NCBI RefSeq assembly: GCF_050315115.1
Contig: NZ_JBNPOJ010000009.1
Coordinates: 1-63,090 of the forward strand
Origin: Peptoniphilus_A sp022767005
GTDB lineage: Bacteria; Bacillota; Clostridia; Tissierellales; Peptoniphilaceae
Reading direction: 5' to 3'
Length of the DNA: 63,090 nt
Below are positions 8,273 through 16,824 of the stretch, in pieces. Within the stretch, counting starts at the first letter, position 1. Each line of letters starts with the position of its first letter. A program made the translations under genes and the position numbers. Under the pieces are notes generated by a model. It made no database searches and had not been told where the DNA came from. It saw only the letters and a program-made list of their open reading frames with translations.

Positions 8273-9127
8273 ATGAAAAAAATTATTGTAGCACTTTCAC
8301 TAGTGCTTGCTCTAACACTTACAGCTTGTGGTGGAGCAAAAAAGGAAAACACAAAGGCAGAAGGCAACAAGGCTGTTGCAGAAGAAACAAAGGATGGAGA
8401 TAACAAAATCGTAATCGGTGTTTCACCAACACCTCATGGCGAAATTATCGAGGGATTAAAGGATGAATTTAAGAAACAAGGACTTGATGTTGAAGTTGTA
8501 AATTTTGACGATTATGTTCAACCAAACCTACAACTTGAAGCGGGAGATCTTGATGCAAACTTCTTCCAACACAAACCATACCTTGATAGTTTTGTAGAAG
8601 AAAGAGGAATCAAAAATCTTGCTGTACTTGGATATGTTCATATCGAACCAATGGCTTTATATTCAGAAAAATATAAATCAGTGGACGAAATCAAGGATGG
8701 ATCAGAAATTATTATACCTAATGACCCAAGCAATGGAGCAAGAGCATTAATACTTCTTGAAGATGCTGGTCTTATTAAATTAAAAGACAAGACAAATCTT
8801 AATTCAACAGAAAAAGATATTGCAGAAAATCCAAAGAATTTAAAATTTACAGCAATGGATGCACCTTCAATTGTACAAGTTTATAAGGATGCTGGAGCGG
8901 CAGTTATAAATTCAAACTTTGCAATTGGAAAGGGTCTTGACCCAACTAAAGATTCAATTTTCTTAGAATCAAAGGATTCACCTTATGCAAATTTAGTGGC
9001 AATTAGAAAAGAAGATGCTGAAAAAGAAAAATTCAAAAAATTAATTGAAGTTTTAAATTCTGATGCAGCAAAGAAATTAATTGAAGAAAAATTCAAAGGA
9101 GCAGTTATCCCTGCTTTTGGAAAATAA
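8273..9127 (+). CDS. metQ: Methionine-binding lipoprotein
   Basis: A 284-residue NlpA/MetQ-family substrate-binding lipoprotein. The signal peptide ends in a lipobox LTAC with the lipidated cysteine at C19, followed by a charged linker and the domain beginning KIVIGVSPTPHGEI. Family motifs include LEAGDLDANFFQHKPYLDSF and NDPSNGARALILLEDAGLI. It captures methionine outside the membrane for MetNI. GGAGAG precedes the ATG, and a strong terminator follows. Confidence 0.95.
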   Translation: MKKIIVALSLVLALTLTACGGAKKENTKAEGNKAVAEETKDGDNKIVIGVSPTPHGEIIEGLKDEFKKQGLDVEVVNFDDYVQPNLQLEAGDLDANFFQHKPYLDSFVEERGIKNLAVLGYVHIEPMALYSEKYKSVDEIKDGSEIIIPNDPSNGARALILLEDAGLIKLKDKTNLNSTEKDIAENPKNLKFTAMDAPSIVQVYKDAGAAVINSNFAIGKGLDPTKDSIFLESKDSPYANLVAIRKEDAEKEKFKKLIEVLNSDAAKKLIEEKFKGAVIPAFGK

Positions 9128-9142
9128 TTTAAAAAATATTTT

Positions 9143-9166
9143 AGAGACCTCGAAAGGTCTCTTTTT
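9143..9166 (+). terminator. Terminator after metQ
   Basis: Perfect eight-base-pair stem AGAGACCT/AGGTCTCT with loop CGAA, followed by T residues to 9166. Confidence 0.85.
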
Positions 9167-9291
9167 AATTATTAGTATGAAAATTGTACAAAATTTTTAA
9201 GGTTGTTTAATTTTTCAAAAACCTTTGATAATAAAATCATTTATTTTTCACATAATCATTCTAATATATATAAAAAAGTAAGGGGGAAAAT

Positions 9292-10551
9292 ATGGATAAC
9301 AATAGAAACGAAAAAAATAAAGGTATGGGAAAAATAATTGTTATAATAGCTTTAGTTTTTTCACTAATTGGTGGAATAATTGGTTCGGCAATTACAACTT
9401 ATAAAATATTGCCTAATGTGAATTCATCTACATCAAATGAAGGAAATTCTAATATAACAATTTCTGCGAAGGATAATGTTAGCGTTGCATCTGCTGTTGC
9501 AAAAAAATCAATGTCATCAGTTGTAGGAATTACAACAAAGGGAGTACAACAATCATTCTTTGGTCAAGTTGAAATTCAAGGTGTGGGCTCAGGTGTAATA
9601 GTACATCCAAAGGGATACATCCTTACAAATGCCCATGTTGTAAAATTAAACAACAAAGTAGTAGACGATGTAACAGTTAGACTTAACAATGAAAAAGACA
9701 TTCAAGGAAAAACTATTTGGGCAGATGAGAATGTGGATCTTGCCATTGTAAAAGTTAATACTAAGGAAAAATTAAATGTAGCAACCCTTGGGGATTCTGA
9801 TAAGCTTTCCATTGGAGATGTAGCAATTGCAATTGGAAATCCAATTTCATTGCAATTTTCACAAACTGTAACTCAAGGAATAATCTCTGGACTTGACAGA
9901 TATGTTGGTGCAGTAAGTGGTGGAGGATATATGACAGGACTTATCCAAACCGATGCCTCAATTAACGGCGGAAATTCTGGTGGTCCACTTTTAAATGCAG
10001 AGGGTGAAGTCATAGGAATAAACACTGTAAAAGTTCAATCAGCAGAGGGACTTGGATTTTCAATTCCAATTAATTTTATAAAACCAATTGTAAAACAAGT
10101 CATAGAAACTGGAAGCTACAAAGAAATGTCAATGGGAATGCTTACAATGAACTTAAATGTTGCAGCACAAGTATTTAATGGAAAAACTGATGTAGAAAAA
10201 GGAATTTTTGTATACAAAGTTTATGAAGGATCACCTGCAGCTAAAGCTGGACTTGAAGCTGGAGATATTATTACTAAAATTGGAAAGGACGAAGTAAATG
10301 ACAACAATGCCTTAAAGTCAATTTTGTACAAATATCAAGAAGGAGATAGTGCTGAAGTTAGCTATGTAAGAAAGGGAAAGGCACAAACTACGGAAGTTAA
10401 ATTTTCTAATTATTCAATAGAAAATGATAAGGAAGCACAAAAGGATATTAAAGCTCAAGAAGAAGCAAGAGCTAAAGAATATCAACAAAGGCAACAAGAA
10501 CAACAAGATTTATTTAATAGATTTAGACAAGAATTTGAAAATGGATTTTAA
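9292..10551 (+). CDS. htrA: HtrA/DegP-like membrane-anchored serine protease
   Basis: A 419-residue envelope quality-control protease. It has an N-terminal membrane anchor (about 14-36) and a trypsin-like domain with catalytic H115 (LTNAHVV), D149 (NVDLAIV) and S229 (GGNSGGPL). One PDZ domain follows (about 290-370, EGSPAAKAGLEAGDII). The last 35 residues form a Q/E/K/R-rich helical tail (QQRQQEQQ) not usual in short HtrAs. AGGGGG lies before the ATG. It stands alone with its own terminator, converging on a LysR gene. Confidence 0.93.
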   Translation: MDNNRNEKNKGMGKIIVIIALVFSLIGGIIGSAITTYKILPNVNSSTSNEGNSNITISAKDNVSVASAVAKKSMSSVVGITTKGVQQSFFGQVEIQGVGSGVIVHPKGYILTNAHVVKLNNKVVDDVTVRLNNEKDIQGKTIWADENVDLAIVKVNTKEKLNVATLGDSDKLSIGDVAIAIGNPISLQFSQTVTQGIISGLDRYVGAVSGGGYMTGLIQTDASINGGNSGGPLLNAEGEVIGINTVKVQSAEGLGFSIPINFIKPIVKQVIETGSYKEMSMGMLTMNLNVAAQVFNGKTDVEKGIFVYKVYEGSPAAKAGLEAGDIITKIGKDEVNDNNALKSILYKYQEGDSAEVSYVRKGKAQTTEVKFSNYSIENDKEAQKDIKAQEEARAKEYQQRQQEQQDLFNRFRQEFENGF

Positions 10552-10560
10552 ATAAAAAAG

Positions 10561-10593
10561 GTGGGTGAAGTTTTATACTTCACCTACTTTTTT
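10561..10593. terminator. Bidirectional terminator between htrA and the LysR gene
   Basis: GTGGGTGAAG (10561-10570) pairs with CTTCACCTAC (10578-10587), one wobble, followed by T6 on the plus strand; an A-rich flank upstream gives a T-run on the minus strand. The LysR stop codon lies inside the 3' arm. Confidence 0.8.
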
Positions 10594-11552
10594 GAGATTT
10601 TTTCTAATTTTTCTGAATTAATTGAATCAAAGTATTCTTCCAAAAGTTCTACAAATCTTTTTGCATATTTTGTAATATATCTATTTTTATTTTTTATTGC
10701 ATAGATGCCAAGAGTTACAGGTTTATTTTTTGAGTAAAGTGGAAAAATATTAATATCGTCATCAAATTCGTGCATCCATCTTTTTATATTCATTTGAGAA
10801 ATAAATACTGCAGCAAGAGCTTTATTGCAAATGGCAAGGGCTATTCGTGAATAGGCAGTCTCTATGTAGTCAATTGGTCTAACACCTGCATCTTTAAAAC
10901 TTTTATTGATCAAAGATCTTATTCTATTGTCTTGAGTGTAAAGTAGGAAGGGAACTTTTTCAAAATCTTTTAAATTAATTCTTTCAAAGGATTTTTCCTT
11001 TAAAGATTCTAAGTCTTGGACATATTTTTTTAAAAGCCTGTCACTAACGCACAAGTACAATTTTTCATCTAAGAGAAGGCGAGATTTTAAATTTTCATTT
11101 TTATAATTTTCGTCAATGCTTATAGCAATATCTATTTTATTTTCCACGCACATTTCTTCAAGTTCGTGAGATTGCTTTTCGTGAAGCACTAGACCAACTT
11201 TTGGAAATTCTTCAGTAAATTTTTCTATAATTGATGGAATAAAAATATCAGCTCTAGGAGAAGATGCACCTATTATTAATTTGCCAATATCTTCACTTTC
11301 CATATCTCTAATTTTATTTATCATGTCAGCTTCAGCTGTAAGAAGTTTTTCTGCATACCTTAAATATTCTTCGCCAATGGGAGTGAGCATAAGCTTTGGC
11401 TTCCTAAAAAATAATTTTGTTCCATAATAATCTTCAAGCCTTTTTATGTGATTAGACAAAGTTTGTTGTGATATATAAAGTTTGTCGCCAGTTTCATTCA
11501 TGTTTAGAGTTTTAGCGAGCTCTGTAAAATAGTAAATACTTTCGAAATTCAT
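10584..11552 (-). CDS. LysR-family transcriptional regulator
   Basis: A regulator of about 322 residues with an N-terminal winged helix-turn-helix (FTELAKTLNMNETGDKLYISQQTLSNHIKRLE) and a periplasmic-binding-protein-like effector domain (about 85-300). I chose the ATG at 11552 because GGAG lies five bases upstream; a TTG at 11567 would put that site inside the gene. The target and effector are unknown. It is separated from htrA by a shared terminator and faces a gene-free region holding candidate small RNAs, which might be regulated by it. Confidence 0.88.
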   Translation of the reverse strand: MNFESIYYFTELAKTLNMNETGDKLYISQQTLSNHIKRLEDYYGTKLFFRKPKLMLTPIGEEYLRYAEKLLTAEADMINKIRDMESEDIGKLIIGASSPRADIFIPSIIEKFTEEFPKVGLVLHEKQSHELEEMCVENKIDIAISIDENYKNENLKSRLLLDEKLYLCVSDRLLKKYVQDLESLKEKSFERINLKDFEKVPFLLYTQDNRIRSLINKSFKDAGVRPIDYIETAYSRIALAICNKALAAVFISQMNIKRWMHEFDDDINIFPLYSKNKPVTLGIYAIKNKNRYITKYAKRFVELLEEYFDSINSEKLEKISKK

Positions 11553-11629
11553 GTTTTCTCCAATCAAATAATTTTTGTTATTAATACAAATTTTTATTAA
11601 TTTATTTTATAATAGTTTTATTATATACT

Positions 11630-11745
11630 ATGTACAAGATAATTGTGAAATATTTTATTAAGAATCCCTTATAGTTTACCAGCTTTTTCCTTAATATCAC
11701 AATTACCGGAATCCCCTTGCACCCACCTCCTTGGGTGCATTTTTT
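11630..11745 (+). ncRNA. Candidate small RNA 1 (C-rich, terminator-ended)
   Basis: After -10-like elements (TATAAT 11608, TATACT 11624) a stretch without any coding sequence folds into a long hairpin. AATTGTGA near 11639 pairs with TCACAATT near 11696, and TATTAAG with CTTAATA. It then ends in a strong terminator TGCACCCA (11718-11725)/TGGGTGCA (11732-11739) with T6. Single-stranded C-rich blocks (ATCCCTT, ATCCCCTT and the loop CACCTCC) resemble the seed regions of Firmicute small RNAs that pair with Shine-Dalgarno sequences. No known RNA family was recognised. Confidence 0.5.
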
Positions 11746-11885
11746 AGTGCAAAATTTTTATAATTAAGAGTTGGGATAATTTTAAAAATAAAAACAATAA
11801 TTTTATGACTTTTATGGATTTTAAAGCATTAAAATTTTTAAATAAATTCTCGTAAAATAAAAAATGATAAAAACTATCAAAAAGA

Positions 11886-11914
11886 CTTTACAAATTAACA
11901 AAAACATAATATAA
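11886..11914 (+). promoter_or_regulatory. Promoter of small RNA candidate 2
   Basis: TTTACA at 11886-11891 and TATAAT at 11909-11914 are separated by exactly 17 bases, predicting a transcript start close to 11921. No open reading frame with a ribosome binding site follows before the terminator at 12031. Confidence 0.7.
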
Positions 11915-11920
11915 TAAAGA

Positions 11921-12053
11921 CAGTTAATGATAGTTAATGTCATTTAACAAAATACTTTGATTTTGGGACACCCCATAACTCCTAAGATTAATAATAAGTT
12001 ATACCAATCTTCACTCTGTAAAGAGAAACTAAGGCTGCTTCGGCAGCCTTTTT
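11921..12053 (+). ncRNA. Candidate small RNA 2
   Basis: About 130 nucleotides between a consensus promoter and a textbook terminator (AAGGCTGC at 12031-12038, loop TTCG, GCAGCCTT at 12043-12050, then T). Internally AAGATT/AATCTT and CTC/GAG can pair, and a central single-stranded region GGGACACCCCATAACTCC remains. No start codon with a ribosome binding site leads to a plausible peptide, and a separate promoter drives the next gene. So this is more likely a trans-acting RNA than a leader. Family not recognised. Confidence 0.55.
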
Positions 12054-12155
12054 AATTTTAAATAAAATTTATTAAAAAAGTGGTTAGTAAATTAAAATTG
12101 ATAAAAATAACTTGGTGTAAAAAATTTTAATAAAAGTATATAAGATTATAAAGAG

Positions 12156-12196
12156 TTTACAAAAATTTACAAAAACTTTACAATATATTATATAAT
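12156..12196 (+). promoter_or_regulatory. ltaS promoter region with three TTTACA repeats
   Basis: TTTACA occurs at 12156-12161, 12166-12171 and 12177-12182, spaced 4 and 5 bases apart, and TATAAT lies at 12191-12196. Direct repeats of TT(A/C/T)ACA on an 11-base period are the form of PhoP boxes in Bacillus, where PhoP controls wall teichoic acid genes. The resemblance is seen; the regulator is an inference. TACAAT at 12179-12184 with the first TTTACA at 17 bases could also be a plain promoter. Confidence 0.45.
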
Positions 12197-12217
12197 AATG
12201 CACTGGAAGGTGATTTT

Positions 12218-14068
12218 TTGTTTAATAAAGAAAAAAATAGTGAGGCTAGAAGCTTTAATATTATAGATATAGTAAGCCAAATTTTATTTTCTTTGGTAAT
12301 AACTCTTGCAATGCTACTTCTTGCCCCAAGTGATACAGGAATTATTGAAAAAATATTAAGAAGTCCCATTGTATTAATTTTAAATTTTATTCCCATTTTT
12401 CTAACAGGAATTTTATTTCAAGGAATTTTTGGGAGGCGAAGATTTGCACTAATTTTTAATACGATCTTTTATTTAATATTATTTACAGTACATAGGACAA
12501 AGGTATTTTATAGAAGTGCACCCTTTAGAATATCTGATATTGGATTATCTTTGGAAGCTTTTAAAATGTCACAAAATTCCTTTCATCCTGATGTTACTTC
12601 CATAGTAATTTTTGTAATATTTCTTGTTTTTGCAATTTTTATTTCACGTTTTTTTAAGAGTGAAAAGTTAAATGTAAAGGACAGATTATTATCAATTCTT
12701 TCTATGTTAATTGTATCCGCTTTATTATTTAATTTTATTTACTCAAAGGATGCAATATACAATAGTTTACCACTTATTGGAAATGAATATAATTTAATAG
12801 ATCACTTTAACTCCAAGGGTTTTAATTTTGCCTTTATATTTAATCTAAAAAAATCTTTTGTAAGAGCGCCAGAGGGCTATAATAAAAAAGAAACAGAAAA
12901 AATAGACAGAGTTGACCATGGAGAAGAAATTTCTGTAATAAAAAATAATCCGCGTCCAAATATTATTTGGATAATGGGGGAAGCCTTTACTGATCTTTCG
13001 GAAAATCCAAAATTTCATTTCTCTAAGGAGAATGATCCAAACTATAATTTTAAAAAATTAAAGAAGAACTCTGTGATGCATGGTAGAATTGTAACTCCTT
13101 CCTTCGGCGGAGGAACGGGAGATACTGAATTTGATGTGCTAACAGGTGCACTTACTATTGACTGTGCACCTGATGAAAGTTTTGCCTTTAACGCAATAAA
13201 AAGAGACGTTTCATCACTTCCAAGTCTTTTAGATACAATAGGATATAAGACTATGGCATTCCATCCAGGATATGCATGGTTTTATGGAAGGCAAAATGTA
13301 TATCCAAAATTATGTTTTAAGGATAATTATTTTTTAGAAAATATAGAAAATCCTGAAATAAAAGGTGGATATGTTTCAGAAAGACAATTTTCAGAAATAT
13401 ATAGAAATAGATTTTTAGAAGCTGTAAATAATTCTGATGAGCCAATTTTTAGCTATGGATTAGATATTCAAAACCATGGACCATATTTTTACGATAAATA
13501 TGGAAAAAACTTGCCTTACGAATGTGATGCTACTTTATCAGATGATGCTGCAAATAATTTTGGATCTTATTTTCTTGGAATAAAGGATATGGACATAATG
13601 CTTGGCGAAGTTTATGACATGATGATGAGTTTAGAAGAACCAACTATTATGGTATTTTACGGCGACCACTTGCCTGGACTTGGAAATGACCCAAGCGCTT
13701 TTGATGAAATTGGGATAAAATTGTCCAACGATGATTTGGAAAAGGAAATTGAATTTTATTCAACACCCTATGTAATAGTTGCAAATGAAAGTGGAAAAGC
13801 ATTTTTAAATAGAGAAAATGTTGAAGTAAAAGATGGAAACGCAATTTCTGCCAATTATCTTTCTTCAATTGTTCTTGATATGTTAAACTACAATAAAGTG
13901 GATAATTTCTTTATATACAATTCGGAACTTAGGAAAAAACTTCCAATTATTTCTAGAAATTTTATATTTGACGGAATTAATACTTATCCTAGAAAAGATG
14001 TAAAAGGTGAAGCAAAAGAGCTATACGAAAATTATAAAAAGTACGAATATTATAGAATAAATGAGTAG
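12218..14068 (+). CDS. LTA synthase family sulfatase-fold phosphoglycerol transferase
   Basis: A 616-residue polytopic membrane protein (five helices within about residues 15-180) with an extracellular alkaline-phosphatase/sulfatase-like domain (about 247-570). Metal and nucleophile residues are visible: E255 in IMGEAF, T300 in GGGTGDTEF aligned with the nucleophilic threonine of LtaS, and D-H in FYGDHLPGLG. Such enzymes polymerise glycerol phosphate from phosphatidylglycerol into lipoteichoic acid or add phosphoglycerol to glycans. The start is TTG at 12218, chosen for the GGAAGGTGA site upstream. The gene lies seven bases before an M20 hydrolase. Confidence 0.85.
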   Translation: MFNKEKNSEARSFNIIDIVSQILFSLVITLAMLLLAPSDTGIIEKILRSPIVLILNFIPIFLTGILFQGIFGRRRFALIFNTIFYLILFTVHRTKVFYRSAPFRISDIGLSLEAFKMSQNSFHPDVTSIVIFVIFLVFAIFISRFFKSEKLNVKDRLLSILSMLIVSALLFNFIYSKDAIYNSLPLIGNEYNLIDHFNSKGFNFAFIFNLKKSFVRAPEGYNKKETEKIDRVDHGEEISVIKNNPRPNIIWIMGEAFTDLSENPKFHFSKENDPNYNFKKLKKNSVMHGRIVTPSFGGGTGDTEFDVLTGALTIDCAPDESFAFNAIKRDVSSLPSLLDTIGYKTMAFHPGYAWFYGRQNVYPKLCFKDNYFLENIENPEIKGGYVSERQFSEIYRNRFLEAVNNSDEPIFSYGLDIQNHGPYFYDKYGKNLPYECDATLSDDAANNFGSYFLGIKDMDIMLGEVYDMMMSLEEPTIMVFYGDHLPGLGNDPSAFDEIGIKLSNDDLEKEIEFYSTPYVIVANESGKAFLNRENVEVKDGNAISANYLSSIVLDMLNYNKVDNFFIYNSELRKKLPIISRNFIFDGINTYPRKDVKGEAKELYENYKKYEYYRINE

Positions 14069-14075
14069 GTGAATT

Positions 14076-15272
14076 ATGGATATATTAAAAAAAGTTGAAG
14101 AAATTTCAGGAGAACTAGATGAACTTAGAAAATTTATTTATGAAAATCCAGAACTTGGATTTGAAGAATATAAATCTTCAAAGGCACACATTGATTTATT
14201 AAAAAAACATGGCTTTGAAATAGAATGTCCCTACATGGGATGTGAAACTTCTTTTAAGGCTGTTTATGACTCAAAAAAAGAGGGCAGGACAGTTTCCTAT
14301 TTATCAGAATACGATGCACTTCCAGGGATTGGTCATGGATGTGGTCATAATATTTTAGGTGCAACTGCAACTGGAGCAGGCATTGTCCTTTCTAAACTAA
14401 TCGACGAAATTGGCGGAAGGGTAATAGTTTTTGGAACTGCAGCAGAAGAAGTTGGAGGAACAAAAATTGAAATTGCAAATTCAGATGAATTAAAGGATGT
14501 AGATGTTGCAATTGAAATGCATCCAGCCTCCTATAATTCACTTACGCCAAATTCACTTGCACTTTCAACAAGAAGATTTGAATTTTTTGGCAAAACTTCT
14601 CACGCATCAGATGCACCTGAAAAGGGAATCAACGCACTAGACGCACAAATAGTCTTATTTTCTGCAATAAATGCTCTAAGACAAGAGACTAAAGATGGCA
14701 CGAGAATCCACGGGATAATAAAAGATGGTGGCAAAGCTGCAAATATTATTCCAGATTACACGGACTCAAGATTTTACGCAAGAAGTCCAGAGAAAAAAGA
14801 TTTATTAGAAATTTTAGAAAAATTAGAAAATTGTGCAAAGGCAGCAGCTCTTGCTACAGGTTGTGAAGTTAAAATTTCTGAATATGAAAAGGGAAATGAC
14901 AATACAGTTAGGAATAATGCCTTTAACGCAGTTTTAAAAGAAAAACTAGAAAAATATCTCGACGAAGAGATAAAGGATATTGAACTCAACAAGGGTTCTA
15001 CTGACGCAGGAAATTTTTCTCACGAAGTGCCAACTATTCACGGATATTTTAAAATTGCAGATGAAAGTGTAAATGGACATACAGTGGAACTTAGAGAGGC
15101 AACTATGACAGATTATGCCTTTAGCCAAATGAAGAAAGTAATTGCTGCAATAGTTGAAGTTGGAATTACAATTTTAACTGATGATGAAGTTTTTGAAAAA
15201 ATAATTAAAGAGTTCGAAGAAAATGTTAAAAATGGAAAAATTATCCCACACAGAAAATTAAATAAGGATTAA
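14076..15272 (+). CDS. M20-family amidohydrolase (AbgB/ACY1L2-like)
   Basis: A 398-residue zinc-type amidohydrolase. Metal-site motifs include YLSEYDALPGIGHGCGHN (D80, H91) and TAAEEVGG, and an embedded dimerisation domain follows SHASDAPEKG. Relatives cleave aminoacyl or p-aminobenzoyl-glutamate amides and small dipeptides; the substrate is not fixed by sequence. AGGTGA precedes the ATG and the gene is seven bases from the LTA synthase, so the two share a transcript. Another AbgB-like protein is encoded near 36.4-37.8 kb. Confidence 0.8.
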   Translation: MDILKKVEEISGELDELRKFIYENPELGFEEYKSSKAHIDLLKKHGFEIECPYMGCETSFKAVYDSKKEGRTVSYLSEYDALPGIGHGCGHNILGATATGAGIVLSKLIDEIGGRVIVFGTAAEEVGGTKIEIANSDELKDVDVAIEMHPASYNSLTPNSLALSTRRFEFFGKTSHASDAPEKGINALDAQIVLFSAINALRQETKDGTRIHGIIKDGGKAANIIPDYTDSRFYARSPEKKDLLEILEKLENCAKAAALATGCEVKISEYEKGNDNTVRNNAFNAVLKEKLEKYLDEEIKDIELNKGSTDAGNFSHEVPTIHGYFKIADESVNGHTVELREATMTDYAFSQMKKVIAAIVEVGITILTDDEVFEKIIKEFEENVKNGKIIPHRKLNKD

Positions 15273-15278
15273 GTATTA

Positions 15279-15330
15279 AAAAACACTTCTATTCTTGGTA
15301 TAATGTTAACAATAGAGGTGTTTTTTTTTG
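15279..15330 (+). promoter_or_regulatory. Terminator hairpin containing the tsaC promoter and ribosome binding site
   Basis: A 15-base 5' arm (15279-15293) pairs with 15311-15325 with one wobble and runs into a T-tract to 15329, so it looks like the terminator of the preceding operon. Its 17-base loop holds TGGTATAAT (15296-15304), an extended -10 promoter element. Its 3' arm holds GAGGTG, the ribosome binding site of tsaC, whose TTG start uses the last T of the tract. Read-through RNA would bury the site, whereas RNA starting at about 15311 would leave it free. Confidence 0.6.
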
Positions 15331-16383
15331 AAAACAGATATTATTAAATTTAAAGGAAATGCAAAAGATAAAATTTATCTTAAGAAAATCAGTGAAACTT
15401 TAAGTGATGGAGGTCTTGTTGTCTTTCCAACAGAAACAGTTTATGGACTTGGAGGAAATGGACTTAACAAGAGATCTTGTAAAAAAATATACGAAGCAAA
15501 GGGCAGACCTAGCGACAATCCACTAATACTTCACATTGCAGAAAATTCACAACTTGAGGAATTAGTTTCAGAAATTCCCGATGTTGCAAAAAAATGCATT
15601 GAAAAATTTTGGCCAGGACCTCTTACTATTATTTTTAAGAGATCTGAGATTATACCAAATGAAGCAACTGGTGGACTTGAAACTGTTGCAATAAGAGAGC
15701 CAAATAATAAGATAGCCCACGATATTTTAAAATCAGTAAGCTTTCCAGTGGCAGCTCCTTCTGCAAATTTATCTGGTAGACCATCTCCAACTAAAGTGGA
15801 GCACGTTATAGAAGATTTAGAAGGTCGAGTAGATATAATAGTAGATGGTGGTCATTCTGTGGTTGGAATTGAATCTACTGTGCTTGATGTAACAGTTGAT
15901 CCGCCAATGATTTTAAGACCAGGGAAAATTACTCTAGAAGATTTAAGAGAAATCGATAAAAACATTGCAATAGATAGTGCCACAATTGATTCAAAAAGTG
16001 GGGAAATTCCAAAATCTCCGGGACAAAAATATAGACATTATGCACCAAGGGCAGAGGCAATTTGTTTTGGTGGAAGACTAGATAAAGTTGTAAATGAAAT
16101 TAAAAAAAATATTAGCGAAAATAAGGGCAAAAAGATTGCAGTTCTTGCAACTGATGAAACTTATGACCAGTACAAAAATTTAGATATAAAACTTTTAATA
16201 AACCTTGGCTCAAGAGAACATCTTGAAGAAGTTGCATCAAATCTATTTGACGCATTGAGAAGATGTGATGAAGAAAATGTAGACATAATTTTTGCAGAGG
16301 GCTTTGAACTAAGGGGAATTGGTCTTAGTATTATGAATAGACTTTTAAAAGCTTGCAGTGGAAAAGTCGTCATGAGAATTTAG
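15328..16383 (+). CDS. tsaC: L-threonylcarbamoyladenylate synthase (Sua5/TsaC type)
   Basis: A 351-residue enzyme that makes threonylcarbamoyl-AMP from threonine, bicarbonate and ATP for t6A37 modification of tRNA. The YrdC-like N-terminal domain (about 10-205) carries TVYGLGGNG, KGRPSDNPL and SANLSGRPSP, and the C-terminal Sua5 domain follows after a linker (about 235-351). The length is that of the long Sua5 form. The start is TTG at 15328 with AGAGGTG seven bases upstream, inside a terminator-like hairpin. It leads a tsaC-rpiB-upp-tagO-wecB run of genes. Confidence 0.93.
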   Translation: MKTDIIKFKGNAKDKIYLKKISETLSDGGLVVFPTETVYGLGGNGLNKRSCKKIYEAKGRPSDNPLILHIAENSQLEELVSEIPDVAKKCIEKFWPGPLTIIFKRSEIIPNEATGGLETVAIREPNNKIAHDILKSVSFPVAAPSANLSGRPSPTKVEHVIEDLEGRVDIIVDGGHSVVGIESTVLDVTVDPPMILRPGKITLEDLREIDKNIAIDSATIDSKSGEIPKSPGQKYRHYAPRAEAICFGGRLDKVVNEIKKNISENKGKKIAVLATDETYDQYKNLDIKLLINLGSREHLEEVASNLFDALRRCDEENVDIIFAEGFELRGIGLSIMNRLLKACSGKVVMRI

Positions 16384-16391
16384 GAGATAAA

Positions 16392-16823
16392 ATGAAAATA
16401 GCAATTGGTTCTGATCACGCAGGATTTTATTTAAAAAAAGATGTAATAAAATACTTAGAAGAAAAAAACATTGAAGTAAAAGATATAGGACCCTTCGACG
16501 ATAGTCGTGTGGATTATCCAGATTATGGACACGCAGTTGGACACGCAGTTATAGATAATAAAATGGATTTTGGAATTGTTATTTGCGGTTCAGGAATTGG
16601 AATTTCAATTGCTGCTAATAAAGTTAAGGGAATAAGAGCTGCACTTTGCTCTGAACCCTATTCTGCTAAACTTGCAAGACGACACAATAATGCAAATGTA
16701 CTTGCAATGGGTGCAAGATTAATTGGCCACGATATGGCAATAGAAATAGTAGAAGCTTTTTTAAATGAAAAATTTGAAGGCGGAAGACATATTAAAAGAG
16801 TAAATAAAATTGAGGAGGAATAA
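16392..16823 (+). CDS. rpiB: Ribose 5-phosphate isomerase B
   Basis: A 143-residue RpiB/LacAB-family sugar isomerase interconverting ribose 5-phosphate and ribulose 5-phosphate. Motifs are IGSDHAGFYLKK, GIVICGSGIGISIAANK (active-site cysteine) and RRHNNANVLAMGAR. AGGAGAT before the ATG at 16392 sets the start; a longer reading from 16353 would overlap the tsaC end. Nine bases separate it from tsaC, so it belongs to the same operon. Confidence 0.93.
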   Translation: MKIAIGSDHAGFYLKKDVIKYLEEKNIEVKDIGPFDDSRVDYPDYGHAVGHAVIDNKMDFGIVICGSGIGISIAANKVKGIRAALCSEPYSAKLARRHNNANVLAMGARLIGHDMAIEIVEAFLNEKFEGGRHIKRVNKIEEE

Positions 16824-16824
16824 T

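Noticed and set aside
11655..11690. GTTTACCAG in small RNA candidate 1 resembles part of the bacterial SRP RNA.
   Set aside because: The adjoining GGAAGGAAGCAG tetraloop block of SRP RNA is absent and the fold is different.
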